Made by a program: the position numbers and the translations under genes. Shown piece after piece: positions 33,197-43,768 of a stretch of 64,000 nt of DNA. This DNA is from Deinococcus sp. AJ005. Lineage in GTDB: Bacteria > Deinococcota > Deinococci > Deinococcales > Deinococcaceae. The number at the start of each line of letters is the position of its first letter. Within the stretch, counting starts at the first letter, position 1. The DNA lies in the NCBI RefSeq assembly GCF_009017495.1, contig NZ_CP044990.1, forward strand, positions 1,445,001 to 1,509,000, written 5' to 3'. The notes below the pieces were generated by a model that did not search any database, was not told the DNA's origin, and was given only the letters and a program-made list of their open reading frames with translations.

Positions 33197-34336
33197 TCAG
33201 TCGATGCTGGCCCGCCAGCGCCATTCCGAGGCGCGCTTCATGACGTGGGCTATGCCGCCAGTGATGGCAAGTTTCTGGTTCCACGGCAGCTTCATCCAGC
33301 CCACGGCCATCAACCCGCCGAGGCTCACGAACTCGCCCAGGGTGGTGGGTTCGTAGGTCTCGATCTCCTCGCCCCTCGCCAGACGCATCAGGTTCTTGCC
33401 CGTCAGGCGGCCCTGCTGTCCGGCGTGCTGGGCGGTGGTGGGTACGGGCTTGCCCTCCTGGTTCAGTGCCAGGCCCATATCACCGATCACGAACACTTCG
33501 GGGTAGCCCCTGGCACGCAGCTTGTCGTCCACGGCCACGCGTCCACCGGGGCCTTTCTCCAGCTTCTCACCCTTCAGAATGTCGCGGGCCTGAATGCCGC
33601 CGGTCCAGATGATCTTGCCTGCCGGAATGATCTTCTGCTCGCCGTCGGGGGTCTGCACGGTCACGGTCTCGGCGGTGGCCTGCATCAGGCGGTGGCCGGT
33701 CATGACGTGGATACCGTAATCCTCCAGCGTGCGCTGGGCCTTCCCGCGCAGGGCGTCGTCCAGCACCGGCAGGATCTTGGGTCCGGCTTCTACCAGATAG
33801 ATGTTCATGGGGGGCAGGCCACGCGCCTTGCTCAGCAGTTCGGCGCGCTGGGCCAGCTCGGTGACCAGTTCCACGCCGGTCAGGCCCGCGCCGCCCACCA
33901 CGATGTCGCGCACGCCCTGGAATTCACCGCTGAAAGCGCGGTTGACGAAGTTGAAGATGTCGTCGGCGTCGCTGAGCTGCTTGAGTTCACTGGCGTTCTC
34001 GGCCAGACCGGGAATGCGGTAGAAGTTGGTCACGCTGCCCAGACCCACCACCAGGGTGTCGTAGGTCAGCACGCGCCCGTCTTTCAGGGTCACCTCACGC
34101 TCGTCGAGATTGACCCCCTCCACGCTGGCCTGCTCTAGCTCCACGCCGGTGCCGCGCAGCAGCGGAGCCAGCGGTAGGGTCACGCGGGTGTTGTGTGCGG
34201 CGGCCTCGTGCAGACGGGTTTCAAAGGTATGAAAAGCGTTCTGCTCGACCAGCAGGGCTTCCAGACCAGCGTAGGGCTTCATTTTGGTGGCGACGGCCAG
34301 ACCTGCATAGCCAGCACCGAGGATCAGGGTTTTCAT
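33197..34336 (-). CDS. ndh: Type II NADH:quinone oxidoreductase
   Basis: NDH-2 passes electrons from NADH to quinone without pumping protons, at the inner face of the membrane. The 379-residue protein starts MKTLILGAGYAGLAVATKM (FAD dinucleotide-binding motif). It has a second motif VVGGAGLTGVELVTEL for NADH, VFVIGDMG for the FAD ribityl chain, and PTTAQHAGQQGRLTGKNL (quinone-site region). No membrane helix is predicted, as is usual. The ATG at 34336 was chosen over one two codons earlier because AGGAG at 34344-34348 gives it a seven-base spacer. Confidence 0.93.
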   Translation of the reverse strand: MKTLILGAGYAGLAVATKMKPYAGLEALLVEQNAFHTFETRLHEAAAHNTRVTLPLAPLLRGTGVELEQASVEGVNLDEREVTLKDGRVLTYDTLVVGLGSVTNFYRIPGLAENASELKQLSDADDIFNFVNRAFSGEFQGVRDIVVGGAGLTGVELVTELAQRAELLSKARGLPPMNIYLVEAGPKILPVLDDALRGKAQRTLEDYGIHVMTGHRLMQATAETVTVQTPDGEQKIIPAGKIIWTGGIQARDILKGEKLEKGPGGRVAVDDKLRARGYPEVFVIGDMGLALNQEGKPVPTTAQHAGQQGRLTGKNLMRLARGEEIETYEPTTLGEFVSLGGLMAVGWMKLPWNQKLAITGGIAHVMKRASEWRWRASID

Positions 34337-34645
34337 CGACATGCTCCTGTGAACGAATTCACGAGTTGAAGTACTGGCCAGTAAACCAGCTTTGAACAAT
34401 TGTACACCGTCTCTGAGACAGAGCTGTACCCGTGGCAACCGTTGTCTGATCATCTTGCCGGGACCGTGGTGATCTATCCAGCAGAGGGGGCCGTACAGGT
34501 GGGCGATGGAGTACAGCGCGGCGCCTGCGTTGTGTGCTTGAATATGAACGGTCAGACAACCCAGATGAGACGCCGCCGGATGGCGTCCACCTCATTTTCA
34601 CCCGGCATCTTCACTCACCTGAGCCAGCTTCGGCAGGAGGCACCC
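34337..34645. other. 309-bp region between divergent ndh and the molybdenum hydroxylase genes
   Basis: It carries the ndh ribosome binding site (AGGAG, 34344-34348) and the coxS-like one (AGGAGG, just before 34646). Two nine-base segments, GTTGTCTGA and TCAGACAAC, lie 104 bases apart in inverted orientation (about 34440 and 34553). A small palindrome GTCTC-T-GAGAC lies near 34411. These may be regulatory. No convincing gene is present. Confidence 0.45.
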
Positions 34646-35140
<495 letters not shown>

Positions 35141-35225
35141 GAGGGCTTGATGGTCAGAGATTGACAGGCGCTGGAAAAGGCCCGTCCATCCACTTTCAAC
35201 CGTCACTCTCTCGGAGGCACACAAG

Positions 35226-37622
<2,397 letters not shown>

Positions 37623-37625
37623 GAG

Positions 37626-37709
37626 CTGTCAAACCGTCTAACGGTCTGAAGGTCTAACCGCAAAAAGAAGAATGAGCAGCAGCTTCTTAGTGGCTAGACG
37701 GTTTGACAG
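37626..37709 (+). repeat. 15-bp perfect inverted repeat between the large and FAD subunit genes
   Basis: CTGTCAAACCGTCTA (37626-37640) and TAGACGGTTTGACAG (37695-37709) flank a 54-base spacer with smaller dyads such as CCGT-CTA-ACGG. A further GAACCGTTTGAC follows. No T-run is present. It may fold in the mRNA and set the ratio of the subunits. Confidence 0.7.
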
Positions 37710-37744
37710 TTGAACCGTTTGACGCCGACCAAAGGGAGGCAAAC

Positions 37745-38539
37745 ATGTATCCAGCCAATTTCGACTATCAGAAAGCCGCCAGCGTAGATGACGCCCTCAA
37801 AGCCATGTCCGAAAATCCCGATCTCAAGATCATTGCCGGGGGGCATTCGCTGCTGCCTGCCATGAAACTGCGTCTGGCCCAGCCGCCCGCACTGCTGGAT
37901 ATCTTCAATCTGGAGGAACTCAAGGGCATTTCAGAAGACGGCGACTTTTATGTGGTTGGCGCGATGACCACGCACGCCGACGTGATGCGTAGTCACCTCC
38001 CCCTCTTTCCCGAAGTGGCGGGCTGGGTGGGTGATCCGATGGTGCGTAACCGTGGGACCATCGGCGGCTCTCTGGCGCATGCCGATCCCAGCGCGGATTA
38101 TCCGGCAGCAGCACTGGCAACGGGAGCGGAGTTCGTCATTCGCGGCATGGGCGGTGAGCGCACGGTGGGCGCGGACGAGATGTTCCTGGGCATGTTCGAG
38201 AGTGCCGTGGAAGCGGGCGAACTCCTGACCCACATCCGCATCCCTAAAGGCATCAGCTCAAGCGTGTACGAGAAATACCGTCACCCGGCCAGCCATTACG
38301 CCATCGTGGGTGTGGCGATGGCCCGGCATGCCGACGGCCAGATTCGCGCGGCTTACACTGGGGCGGCAGAGAAAGCGGCGCGTTTGCCCAAGCTGGAAGA
38401 ACGCCTGAATGCTGGACAGGACGTGGGAACCGGCTTGGTGGAGGGCGCAGACCTGCTAGGAGACCGTTTCGCCAGCGCCGACTTCCGCGCACATCTGGTG
38501 GACGTGCTGTCTGACCGGGCGGCCAAACGCTTAGGCTGA
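37745..38539 (+). CDS. Molybdenum hydroxylase medium subunit, FAD-binding (CoxM-like)
   Basis: A 264-residue FAD subunit of the enzyme encoded just upstream. The two FAD-binding motifs are IIAGGHSLLPAMKLRL (about residues 34-49) and RNRGTIGGSLAHADPSADYP (about 103-122). The C-terminal CO_deh_flav_C-type domain (YEKYRHPASHYAIVGVAMA) follows. The ATG follows GGGAGG. With the small and large subunits it forms a complete S-L-M set whose FAD passes electrons onward to a quinone or other acceptor. Confidence 0.93.
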   Translation: MYPANFDYQKAASVDDALKAMSENPDLKIIAGGHSLLPAMKLRLAQPPALLDIFNLEELKGISEDGDFYVVGAMTTHADVMRSHLPLFPEVAGWVGDPMVRNRGTIGGSLAHADPSADYPAAALATGAEFVIRGMGGERTVGADEMFLGMFESAVEAGELLTHIRIPKGISSSVYEKYRHPASHYAIVGVAMARHADGQIRAAYTGAAEKAARLPKLEERLNAGQDVGTGLVEGADLLGDRFASADFRAHLVDVLSDRAAKRLG

Positions 38540-38697
38540 GTAGAGTCTCCATTCCCATAGCAATCATGCGCTGAGCATCACCACAAACCTTGTATTCCCC
38601 TTTCCACTGGGAAAGGGGACTTTCTTTGCATGTTTTGCAGGACAGCGCCCCGTCATTTTGTGCCCCTCCCGGTATGTTGGGTTCACGGAGGTGGCCC

Positions 38698-39171
38698 ATG
38701 CAAGTACAGGTCAATGGAAAGACGCGGCAGGTCCAGCGCGAGGACGAACTGCTGCTGTGGGTGCTGCGCGACGAGCTGGGCCTGACCGGCACGCATTACG
38801 GCTGCGGCATCGGCATCTGCGGCAGTTGTACCGTGCTGGTGGACGGTCAGGTGACGCGCAGTTGCCTGACCCCTGTGGCGAGCGTGGCTGGGAAAGCCGT
38901 GACCACACTGGAGGGACTGGCAAAAGTTGGGCGGGGCGGCGTGGTGACACTGCACCCCGTTCAGCAGGCATTCGTGGAAAATCCCCTCCAGTGCGGGTGG
39001 TGCCTGCCGGGACATGTGCTGTCGGCGGTGGCGCTGCTCGATGCCAACCCTGCGCCCACGCCAGAGCAGATCGATGACAGCGCAGGCATCAACCTATGCC
39101 GTTGCGGGGGCTACAACAACGTGCGGAAGGCCGTGGCGCGGGCGGCGGAATTGAAGCGGGGCAGTTTGTGA
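38698..39171 (+). CDS. Isoquinoline 1-oxidoreductase alpha-like [2Fe-2S] subunit (IorA-like)
   Basis: A 157-residue iron-sulfur subunit of a second molybdenum hydroxylase. Cluster cysteines lie in HYGCGIGICGSCTVLVDG plus RSCLTP, and in LQCGWCLPGHVL plus NLCRCGGYNNV. It is shorter than and distinct from the CoxS-like protein at 34646. The ATG follows GGAGG with a six-base spacer. The TGA stop shares its last base with the dispersed repeat that separates it from its large subunit. No FAD subunit is adjacent, as is usual for Ior-type enzymes that pass electrons to a cytochrome. Confidence 0.92.
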   Translation: MQVQVNGKTRQVQREDELLLWVLRDELGLTGTHYGCGIGICGSCTVLVDGQVTRSCLTPVASVAGKAVTTLEGLAKVGRGGVVTLHPVQQAFVENPLQCGWCLPGHVLSAVALLDANPAPTPEQIDDSAGINLCRCGGYNNVRKAVARAAELKRGSL

Positions 39172-39306
39172 TACGGATTCCGTCTGTTTCGTGCAGGAAT
39201 CGGGACAGCGCCGATCCCTCCACTCCACGCCCGGAACCCGTCCTTCTCCTTCTCGCATCCGCTCGGATTTCATCGTTCCTGCAAACGATTCAATCGGAGT
39301 CTGTAT
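39171..39306 (-). repeat. Dispersed repeat, copy A, filling the iorA-iorB junction
   Basis: 136 bp bounded by ATACGGATTCCGTCTG and, at the other end, CAATCGGAGTCTGTAT. In reverse it matches the copies at 46163 and 32913 (AATCCGAGC, GGGTTCCGGGCGTGGAGTG, TGTCCCGATTCCTG). Its last 30 bases are identical or nearly so to 4857-4886. It begins at the last base of the iorA-like stop codon and ends within the iorB-like start codon, with TA-containing bases at both edges. Confidence 0.85.
39296..39304 (+). promoter_or_regulatory. Ribosome binding site of the iorB-like gene, contributed by the repeat
   Basis: GGAG and a five-base spacer (TCTGT) precede the ATG at 39305. All of these bases, and the AT of the start codon, belong to the terminal sequence of repeat copy A. 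The same bases occur at 4875-4886 with no gene behind them. Confidence 0.65.
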
Positions 39307-41488
39307 GAGTACCCTCAAGCCTAATAAGGTCCTTCGCAAGAAAGTCACGCGCCGCCGGGTGCTGATCGGGCTGGGCACCACGGCGGGCGTGCTGGTGGTG
39401 GGCGTGCCGCTGGCGATCAACGCGGGCCGCCCTGCGCTGGTGGAATATGTCGTGGAAAACGGCACCGGGCCGCAGGAAGCGCCATTCAATCCAGACCTGT
39501 GGTTCGAGGTCACGGCCACGGGCATCACCTTCTACGTCCCCAAGATGGAGATGGGCCAGGGCATCCACACCGCGCTGGCGCAGATCGCCGCTGAGGAACT
39601 GGAGGTCAAGCCCGAGCAACTGACCGTGAAGCAGGCCGATACGGTGCGCGGGTACGCGGGCGGGACGATGTTCACCTTCGGCTCCAATTCGGTCAATGCG
39701 CTGTACACGCCGCTGCGCGAGGCTGCCGCCACGTTGCGGGAGCTGCTGCGTGCGGAGGCGGCGCGGCAACTGGGCGTACCCGCCAAAAACCTGACGGCGG
39801 CGGGCGGGCAGTTTTTCATCGCCGGGCGGCGCGACACACTGAGCTACGGCAAAGTCGTGGAGGGCAAGCAGGGCGAATGGACGCTGCCCGACAAGCCTGC
39901 CCGCCTCAAGGCCCGCAAGGATTTCAAGCGCATTGGCAAGGCCATGCCGCGTGTAGATTTTCGGGACAAGGTGATGGGTCTCAGCTCCTACGGTTACGAC
40001 GCGCGGGTGGACGGCATGCTGTACGGCGCGGTGGCCCGCCCGCCCCGCTACGGCGCGACGCTGGCGGCGGCTTCGGCAGGAGGGGCGTCCGCTCAGCCCG
40101 GCGTGAGCAAGGTGGTGATTGACTTGAAGGCCAACTTCGCGGGCGTGGTGGCCGACAGCCGCACCCGTGTCCGCAACGCCGTGAAGAAACTCGATCTGCG
40201 CTGGGAGGGTGGCACAAACGTCAATCAGGCCGAGATCGACGCGCAGGTCAGGGCCGGGGCGGGCGTGGTGGTGCGCCGCCGGGGCAATGTCGGCGCGGCG
40301 CTGAAACAGGGAACGCAAATCGAGGCCGAGTACAGCACGCCGCTGGCCGCGCACGCGCATCTGGAACCGCTGGCGGCGCTGGCCCAGGTGGCACCGGGGA
40401 CAAACGGCAAAATAGAAATCTGGACCGCCACCCAGTACCCGCAGAAGGTCATGGACGACATTCGCGCCGCACTCGGCAAGGACCGCGAGATTCTGCTCCA
40501 TCCCATGCAACTGGGCGGCGGCTTCGGGCGCAAGGCGGGGCAGACCGCCGCCGTGGAGGCCGCGCGGCTGTCAGCGGCGTGCGGCAAACCAGTGCATGTC
40601 GGCTGGACTCGTGAGGAGGATTTGCAGCAGGCGTTCTTCCGCCCGCCGTCGCACCACATCCTGCGCGGCAGCGTCAGCAGCAGTGGGCGCATTCTGGGCG
40701 TCGAGCAGTTCACAGCCAGCGGCGACATCATCTGGCCCGCCAGCATGCCAGAGTTCGTGAAAGACACGATTGGCTTTGACCCAGGTGGAATTCTGGGGCT
40801 GTTCATGCCCTACGACATTCCGGCCTATCACGTCACCAATCGCCGCGAGGCGCTGCCCGTTCCCACGGGCTTCTGGCGCGGGCTGGGTGTGTTTCCCAAT
40901 ACATTTGCGGTGGAGAGTTTTACCGACGAATTGGCGCACGCCGCGAAGATGGACCCGCTGGACTTTCGCCTGAACAATCTGCCGGACACCGAGAACGGTC
41001 AACGGCTGCGTGCCGTGCTGGAGCAGGTGGCCATCCGCTCGGGCTGGCGTATGCCACCCCCCGCAGGCCGGGCGCGCGGGATTGCCTGCGGTCTGGACGT
41101 GAACACCGCCAGCGCGCAGGTGGCCGAGGTCTCGGTGGAAAACGGTCAGGTGCGCGTTCACCGCATGAGCGTTGCCGTCGATCCAGGCATGGTCATCAAC
41201 CCACAGGGCGCGAAGATGCAGGCCGAGGGTTCGGTGGTCATGGGCCTGAGTTCCACCTTGCACGAAGTATTGACCGTCAAGGACGGCATGATCGAGTCGG
41301 CCAACTTCGACACCTACCCGCTGCTGACCCTGCGCGAGACGCCCCAGATCGACGTCGATCTGCTGGAAAGTGGCGACACGCCCTACGGCATGGGTGAACC
41401 GATCATCGGCCCGGTGGGCGCAGCGGTGGCGAACGCGGTGTTTGCGCTGACTGGAAAGCGGTTACGCGATCTCCCCCTGCGGCTCTGA
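39305..41488 (+). CDS. Isoquinoline 1-oxidoreductase beta-like molybdopterin subunit, Tat-exported (IorB-like)
   Basis: A 727-residue large subunit of an Ior/aldehyde-dehydrogenase-type molybdenum hydroxylase. The N-terminus KVTRRRVLIGLGTTAGVLVVGVPLA is a twin-arginine signal or anchor, so the enzyme is periplasmic. PKMEMGQGIHTALAQIAAEEL, LHPMQLGGGFGRKAGQTA and FWRGLGVFPNTFAVESFTDELA are cofactor-binding motifs. YGMGEPIIGPVGAAVANAV carries the C-terminal catalytic Glu. The iorA-like protein is probably co-exported with it. The substrate is unknown. Confidence 0.92.
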   Translation: MSTLKPNKVLRKKVTRRRVLIGLGTTAGVLVVGVPLAINAGRPALVEYVVENGTGPQEAPFNPDLWFEVTATGITFYVPKMEMGQGIHTALAQIAAEELEVKPEQLTVKQADTVRGYAGGTMFTFGSNSVNALYTPLREAAATLRELLRAEAARQLGVPAKNLTAAGGQFFIAGRRDTLSYGKVVEGKQGEWTLPDKPARLKARKDFKRIGKAMPRVDFRDKVMGLSSYGYDARVDGMLYGAVARPPRYGATLAAASAGGASAQPGVSKVVIDLKANFAGVVADSRTRVRNAVKKLDLRWEGGTNVNQAEIDAQVRAGAGVVVRRRGNVGAALKQGTQIEAEYSTPLAAHAHLEPLAALAQVAPGTNGKIEIWTATQYPQKVMDDIRAALGKDREILLHPMQLGGGFGRKAGQTAAVEAARLSAACGKPVHVGWTREEDLQQAFFRPPSHHILRGSVSSSGRILGVEQFTASGDIIWPASMPEFVKDTIGFDPGGILGLFMPYDIPAYHVTNRREALPVPTGFWRGLGVFPNTFAVESFTDELAHAAKMDPLDFRLNNLPDTENGQRLRAVLEQVAIRSGWRMPPPAGRARGIACGLDVNTASAQVAEVSVENGQVRVHRMSVAVDPGMVINPQGAKMQAEGSVVMGLSSTLHEVLTVKDGMIESANFDTYPLLTLRETPQIDVDLLESGDTPYGMGEPIIGPVGAAVANAVFALTGKRLRDLPLRL

Positions 41489-41500
41489 ATCCAATCCGGC

Positions 41501-41947
41501 CTATTCCCCCAGTAGCAGCTCCTCCAAAAGATAATGCAGGCGGGTCTGGGCGTTGTCTTGGCTGCCGTAGACACTCCTCAGCAACTCGCCGCCGGGGGCG
41601 AAGGCCAGCCAGTGCGGCGTGCCCTCGGTCTGCCACGCGCGGGCAAGATCGCCGGACACGTCTAGGGCGACGGGAAAGGGCAGGCGAGCGAAATCGCGGG
41701 CGAATTTGACCAGCGTCGGCTCCACCTCCTCGCGTGGCAGCAGACGGTGACCGTGACTGGTGTGGAGGGCCAGCAGATTGACCTGCTCTCCAAACTCCGC
41801 GTGCAGCCGCTTTAAAAAGGGAATGCCGCGTGAAACGCAACCCGCGCATTCCAGGTTGAAGGTCATCAGCAGCCCGGGGCGCGTCCAGTCGGCGGGCGGC
41901 GGCAGAGGTTCGCCATACACGAAATCAGCGGGTTCAGGCCAGTCCAT
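41501..41947 (-). CDS. Thioredoxin-fold (redoxin-like) protein
   Basis: A 148-residue protein with a thioredoxin-like fold and the redox pair CAGC in MTFNLECAGCVSRGIPFLKRLH. An AhpC/TlpA-like body follows (VNLLALHTSHGHRLLP, LDVSGDLARAWQTEGTPHWLAF, with a cis-Pro-like TPHW). It lacks a signal peptide, so it is cytoplasmic. The partner is unknown. It ends 12 bases from the convergent iorB-like gene. TACCCT lies seven bases before the ATG, divergent from the solute-binding protein gene. Confidence 0.82.
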   Translation of the reverse strand: MDWPEPADFVYGEPLPPPADWTRPGLLMTFNLECAGCVSRGIPFLKRLHAEFGEQVNLLALHTSHGHRLLPREEVEPTLVKFARDFARLPFPVALDVSGDLARAWQTEGTPHWLAFAPGGELLRSVYGSQDNAQTRLHYLLEELLLGE

Positions 41948-41954
41948 GCAAAAG

Positions 41955-41960
41955 AGGGTA
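41955..41960 (-). promoter_or_regulatory. -10 box TACCCT of the redoxin gene
   Basis: On the minus strand TACCCT is followed by seven bases and the ATG at 41947. Confidence 0.5.
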
Positions 41961-41979
41961 GCGTCCCCGCCGCCCGCCT

Positions 41980-41985
41980 TATCCT
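41980..41985 (+). promoter_or_regulatory. -10 box TATCCT of the solute-binding protein gene
   Basis: TATCCT is followed by six bases and the ATG at 41992. Together with the box at 41955 it forms a compact 44-bp divergent promoter region. Confidence 0.5.
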
Positions 41986-41991
41986 GTCCCT

Positions 41992-42759
41992 ATGAAACGT
42001 GCCCTTCTGCTTGCCGTGGCCCTTGCTGCCTCTACCTTATCTGCCGCCGGGGCCACCACCGTTGCCGAAGTCAAGAAAAAAGGCGTGCTGGTGCTGGGCA
42101 CCGATCCTACGTTTGCCCCGTTCGAGTTCAAGGACAAGACCGGGCAGATTACCGGCTTTGATGTCGATATCGCGCGGGCGGTGGCGAAAGACTTGGGCGT
42201 CAAACTCCAGATTCAGGCCGTGGGCTTCGGGGCGCTGATGCCGCAGTCGGTCACATCCGGGCGGGTGGATATAGCCATGAGCGCCATCACCATCACCGCC
42301 GAGCGGGCCAAAGTGGTGGCCTTCAGCAACCCGTATTACCGCAGTGCCCAGGTCTTTATTGTCAAGGGCGGCAACCCCGGCAAGTTCACTTGGCCCGCCG
42401 ATGTCAAGGACACAGTCATAGGGGTGCAGGCCAACACCACTGGGCAGTATGTGGCCGACGACACGCTGAAGCCCAAGGGAGCGGCGCTGAAAGTCTACGA
42501 CGACTTTGCGGCGGGGCTGGCCGACATCCGGGCCGGGCGGATCGCGGCCCTGATCGGCGACGCGCCCACCGTGACCGACCTGCAAAAGCGCCTGCCGGGG
42601 CAGTTTCAGCAGGCAGGCAAGGATCTGGCCGCCGAGGACTACGGCATGGTGTTTGCCAAAAACAGCGATCTGGCCGCCGCCGCCAACAAAACCCTGGCCC
42701 GGATGAAAGCAAACGGCGAGTATCAGAAACTGCTGGACAGGTGGATCGTGCAGAAGTAG
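41992..42759 (+). CDS. Amino-acid ABC transporter substrate-binding protein (family 3)
   Basis: A 255-residue periplasmic binding protein. The signal peptide MKRALLLAVALAASTLSAAGA is followed by VLVLGTDPTFAPFEFKDKTGQITGFDVDIARAVAKDLG, the family-3 signature. GFGALMPQSVTSGRVDIAMSAITITAERAKVVAFSNPYY carries the amino-acid-binding residues (Arg of TAER, Asp of RVDIAM). The ligand is probably a polar amino acid. No permease or ATPase gene is adjacent, so it must use a transporter encoded elsewhere. Confidence 0.93.
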   Translation: MKRALLLAVALAASTLSAAGATTVAEVKKKGVLVLGTDPTFAPFEFKDKTGQITGFDVDIARAVAKDLGVKLQIQAVGFGALMPQSVTSGRVDIAMSAITITAERAKVVAFSNPYYRSAQVFIVKGGNPGKFTWPADVKDTVIGVQANTTGQYVADDTLKPKGAALKVYDDFAAGLADIRAGRIAALIGDAPTVTDLQKRLPGQFQQAGKDLAAEDYGMVFAKNSDLAAAANKTLARMKANGEYQKLLDRWIVQK

Positions 42760-42889
42760 GAGTTTTCAGGTGTCTGTAGGCAGAGGAGAGCGTCGTTGAG
42801 CTTTTTCAGCATCGCCCCAATTGAAGCCTTCGCTGGGCAGTGTCATCGGGCTGTCTGGCTCTGACCTGGACGCGTCCTCTGTTCAGTAC

Positions 42890-42940
42890 AAAAAATCTGG
42901 AATCCATCTGAACGCAGACCGCGCGGAGATGGATTCCAGA
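42890..42940 (-). terminator. Terminator after the secreted protein gene at 42970
   Basis: On the minus strand, perfect 14-base arms TCTGGAATCCATCT and AGATGGATTCCAGA enclose 17 bases and are followed by TTTTTT. Confidence 0.88.
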
Positions 42941-42969
42941 CCTTATGATCGTTGATTTCTGGTTGTGAA

Positions 42970-43497
42970 TCAGTTCAGGCGGACGCTGTTGGTCAGGTTG
43001 CGGATCACGGCCTCGTTACGCGAGTAGTCCTTGACATTTCCGGCAATGGTGACCACCAGCATGCGGCCCCCGGCACTGGTGACCATCAGCTCCCGGCGCA
43101 GGTCGTCGGACTGACTTGGCGTGGTGAACACAAACTGCGCCCACGGCGAGCCGCCCATCTGTACCAGACTGGCCTTGAGGGTTTTGACATTGGGCACCTG
43201 TGCGCGGATCACGGCGGGAAACTGGGCCACCAGCTTTTCCACCTCGTTCGCCGCCAGTTTGCTGGTTCGCCACTCGAAGGCGACGCTGACCTTGCGGTCC
43301 TCGGTCATGAAGACGGCGTCCGGGCGACCCGCCGCCGAGGGGAAAGCCGCGCGAATTCCGGCCTGGTTCAGGGTCAGGAGTTTGGCGTTGGGTTCCACCG
43401 AGAGCGGCAGGCTGTCCAGCTTTACCGGCACAGCCTGGGCCTGGCCTGGAAGTAACAGACCCACCAGCAGGGTCACGGTCAGAAGAGGACGGATCAT
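42970..43497 (-). CDS. Secreted protein of unknown function
   Basis: A 175-residue protein with a signal peptide (MIRPLLTVTLLVGLLLPGQAQA-V). The mature part (RKVSVAFEWRTSKLAANEVEKLVAQFPAVIRAQVPNVKTLKASLVQMGG, then AQFVFTTPSQSDDLRRELMVTSAGGRMLVVTIAGNVKDY) reads as a mixed alpha/beta domain. It resembles stress- or lipid-binding secreted proteins, but I cannot name a family. No cysteines or catalytic motifs stand out. It ends at a strong terminator and is a single-gene unit. Confidence 0.8.
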   Translation of the reverse strand: MIRPLLTVTLLVGLLLPGQAQAVPVKLDSLPLSVEPNAKLLTLNQAGIRAAFPSAAGRPDAVFMTEDRKVSVAFEWRTSKLAANEVEKLVAQFPAVIRAQVPNVKTLKASLVQMGGSPWAQFVFTTPSQSDDLRRELMVTSAGGRMLVVTIAGNVKDYSRNEAVIRNLTNSVRLN

Positions 43498-43768
43498 TTC
43501 GCTGTCAACCCTAACCTCCCCGCCCCAGCAGCTTATGAGCCGGCTGTGAGGAACGTGCGGCGGCGCGTTGCTGGTTCATCATTTTCTGCGGTCTGGAGGG
43601 CCATTTCGCATCTTCACAGGCGCATCCCCAGGCTGGCTGCATGTAGGCCGATTTCCCTGCCAAAGCCTTCAGGTAAGAGAGGCGCGAACTTTATTTCGCT
43701 GTCTGGCGCGTCTCTCTCTGGCTGTCGGTTTCGGCTGCCATCCGTCTCCGGGCAGTGATGCTGGGGGA
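43498..43768. other. 271-bp spacer without a gene
   Basis: Nothing here codes convincingly. One stem-loop is possible: GAGAGGCGCG near 43678 with CGCGTCTCTC near 43706 (nine of ten bases pair). A T-run does not follow. The right end adjoins the stop of the 614-residue unknown gene. Confidence 0.4.

Noticed and set aside
42890..42940. Another copy of the dispersed repeat, because of GGAATCC
   Set aside because: It is a perfect hairpin followed by T6 on the minus strand, hence a terminator; the other repeat blocks are absent.
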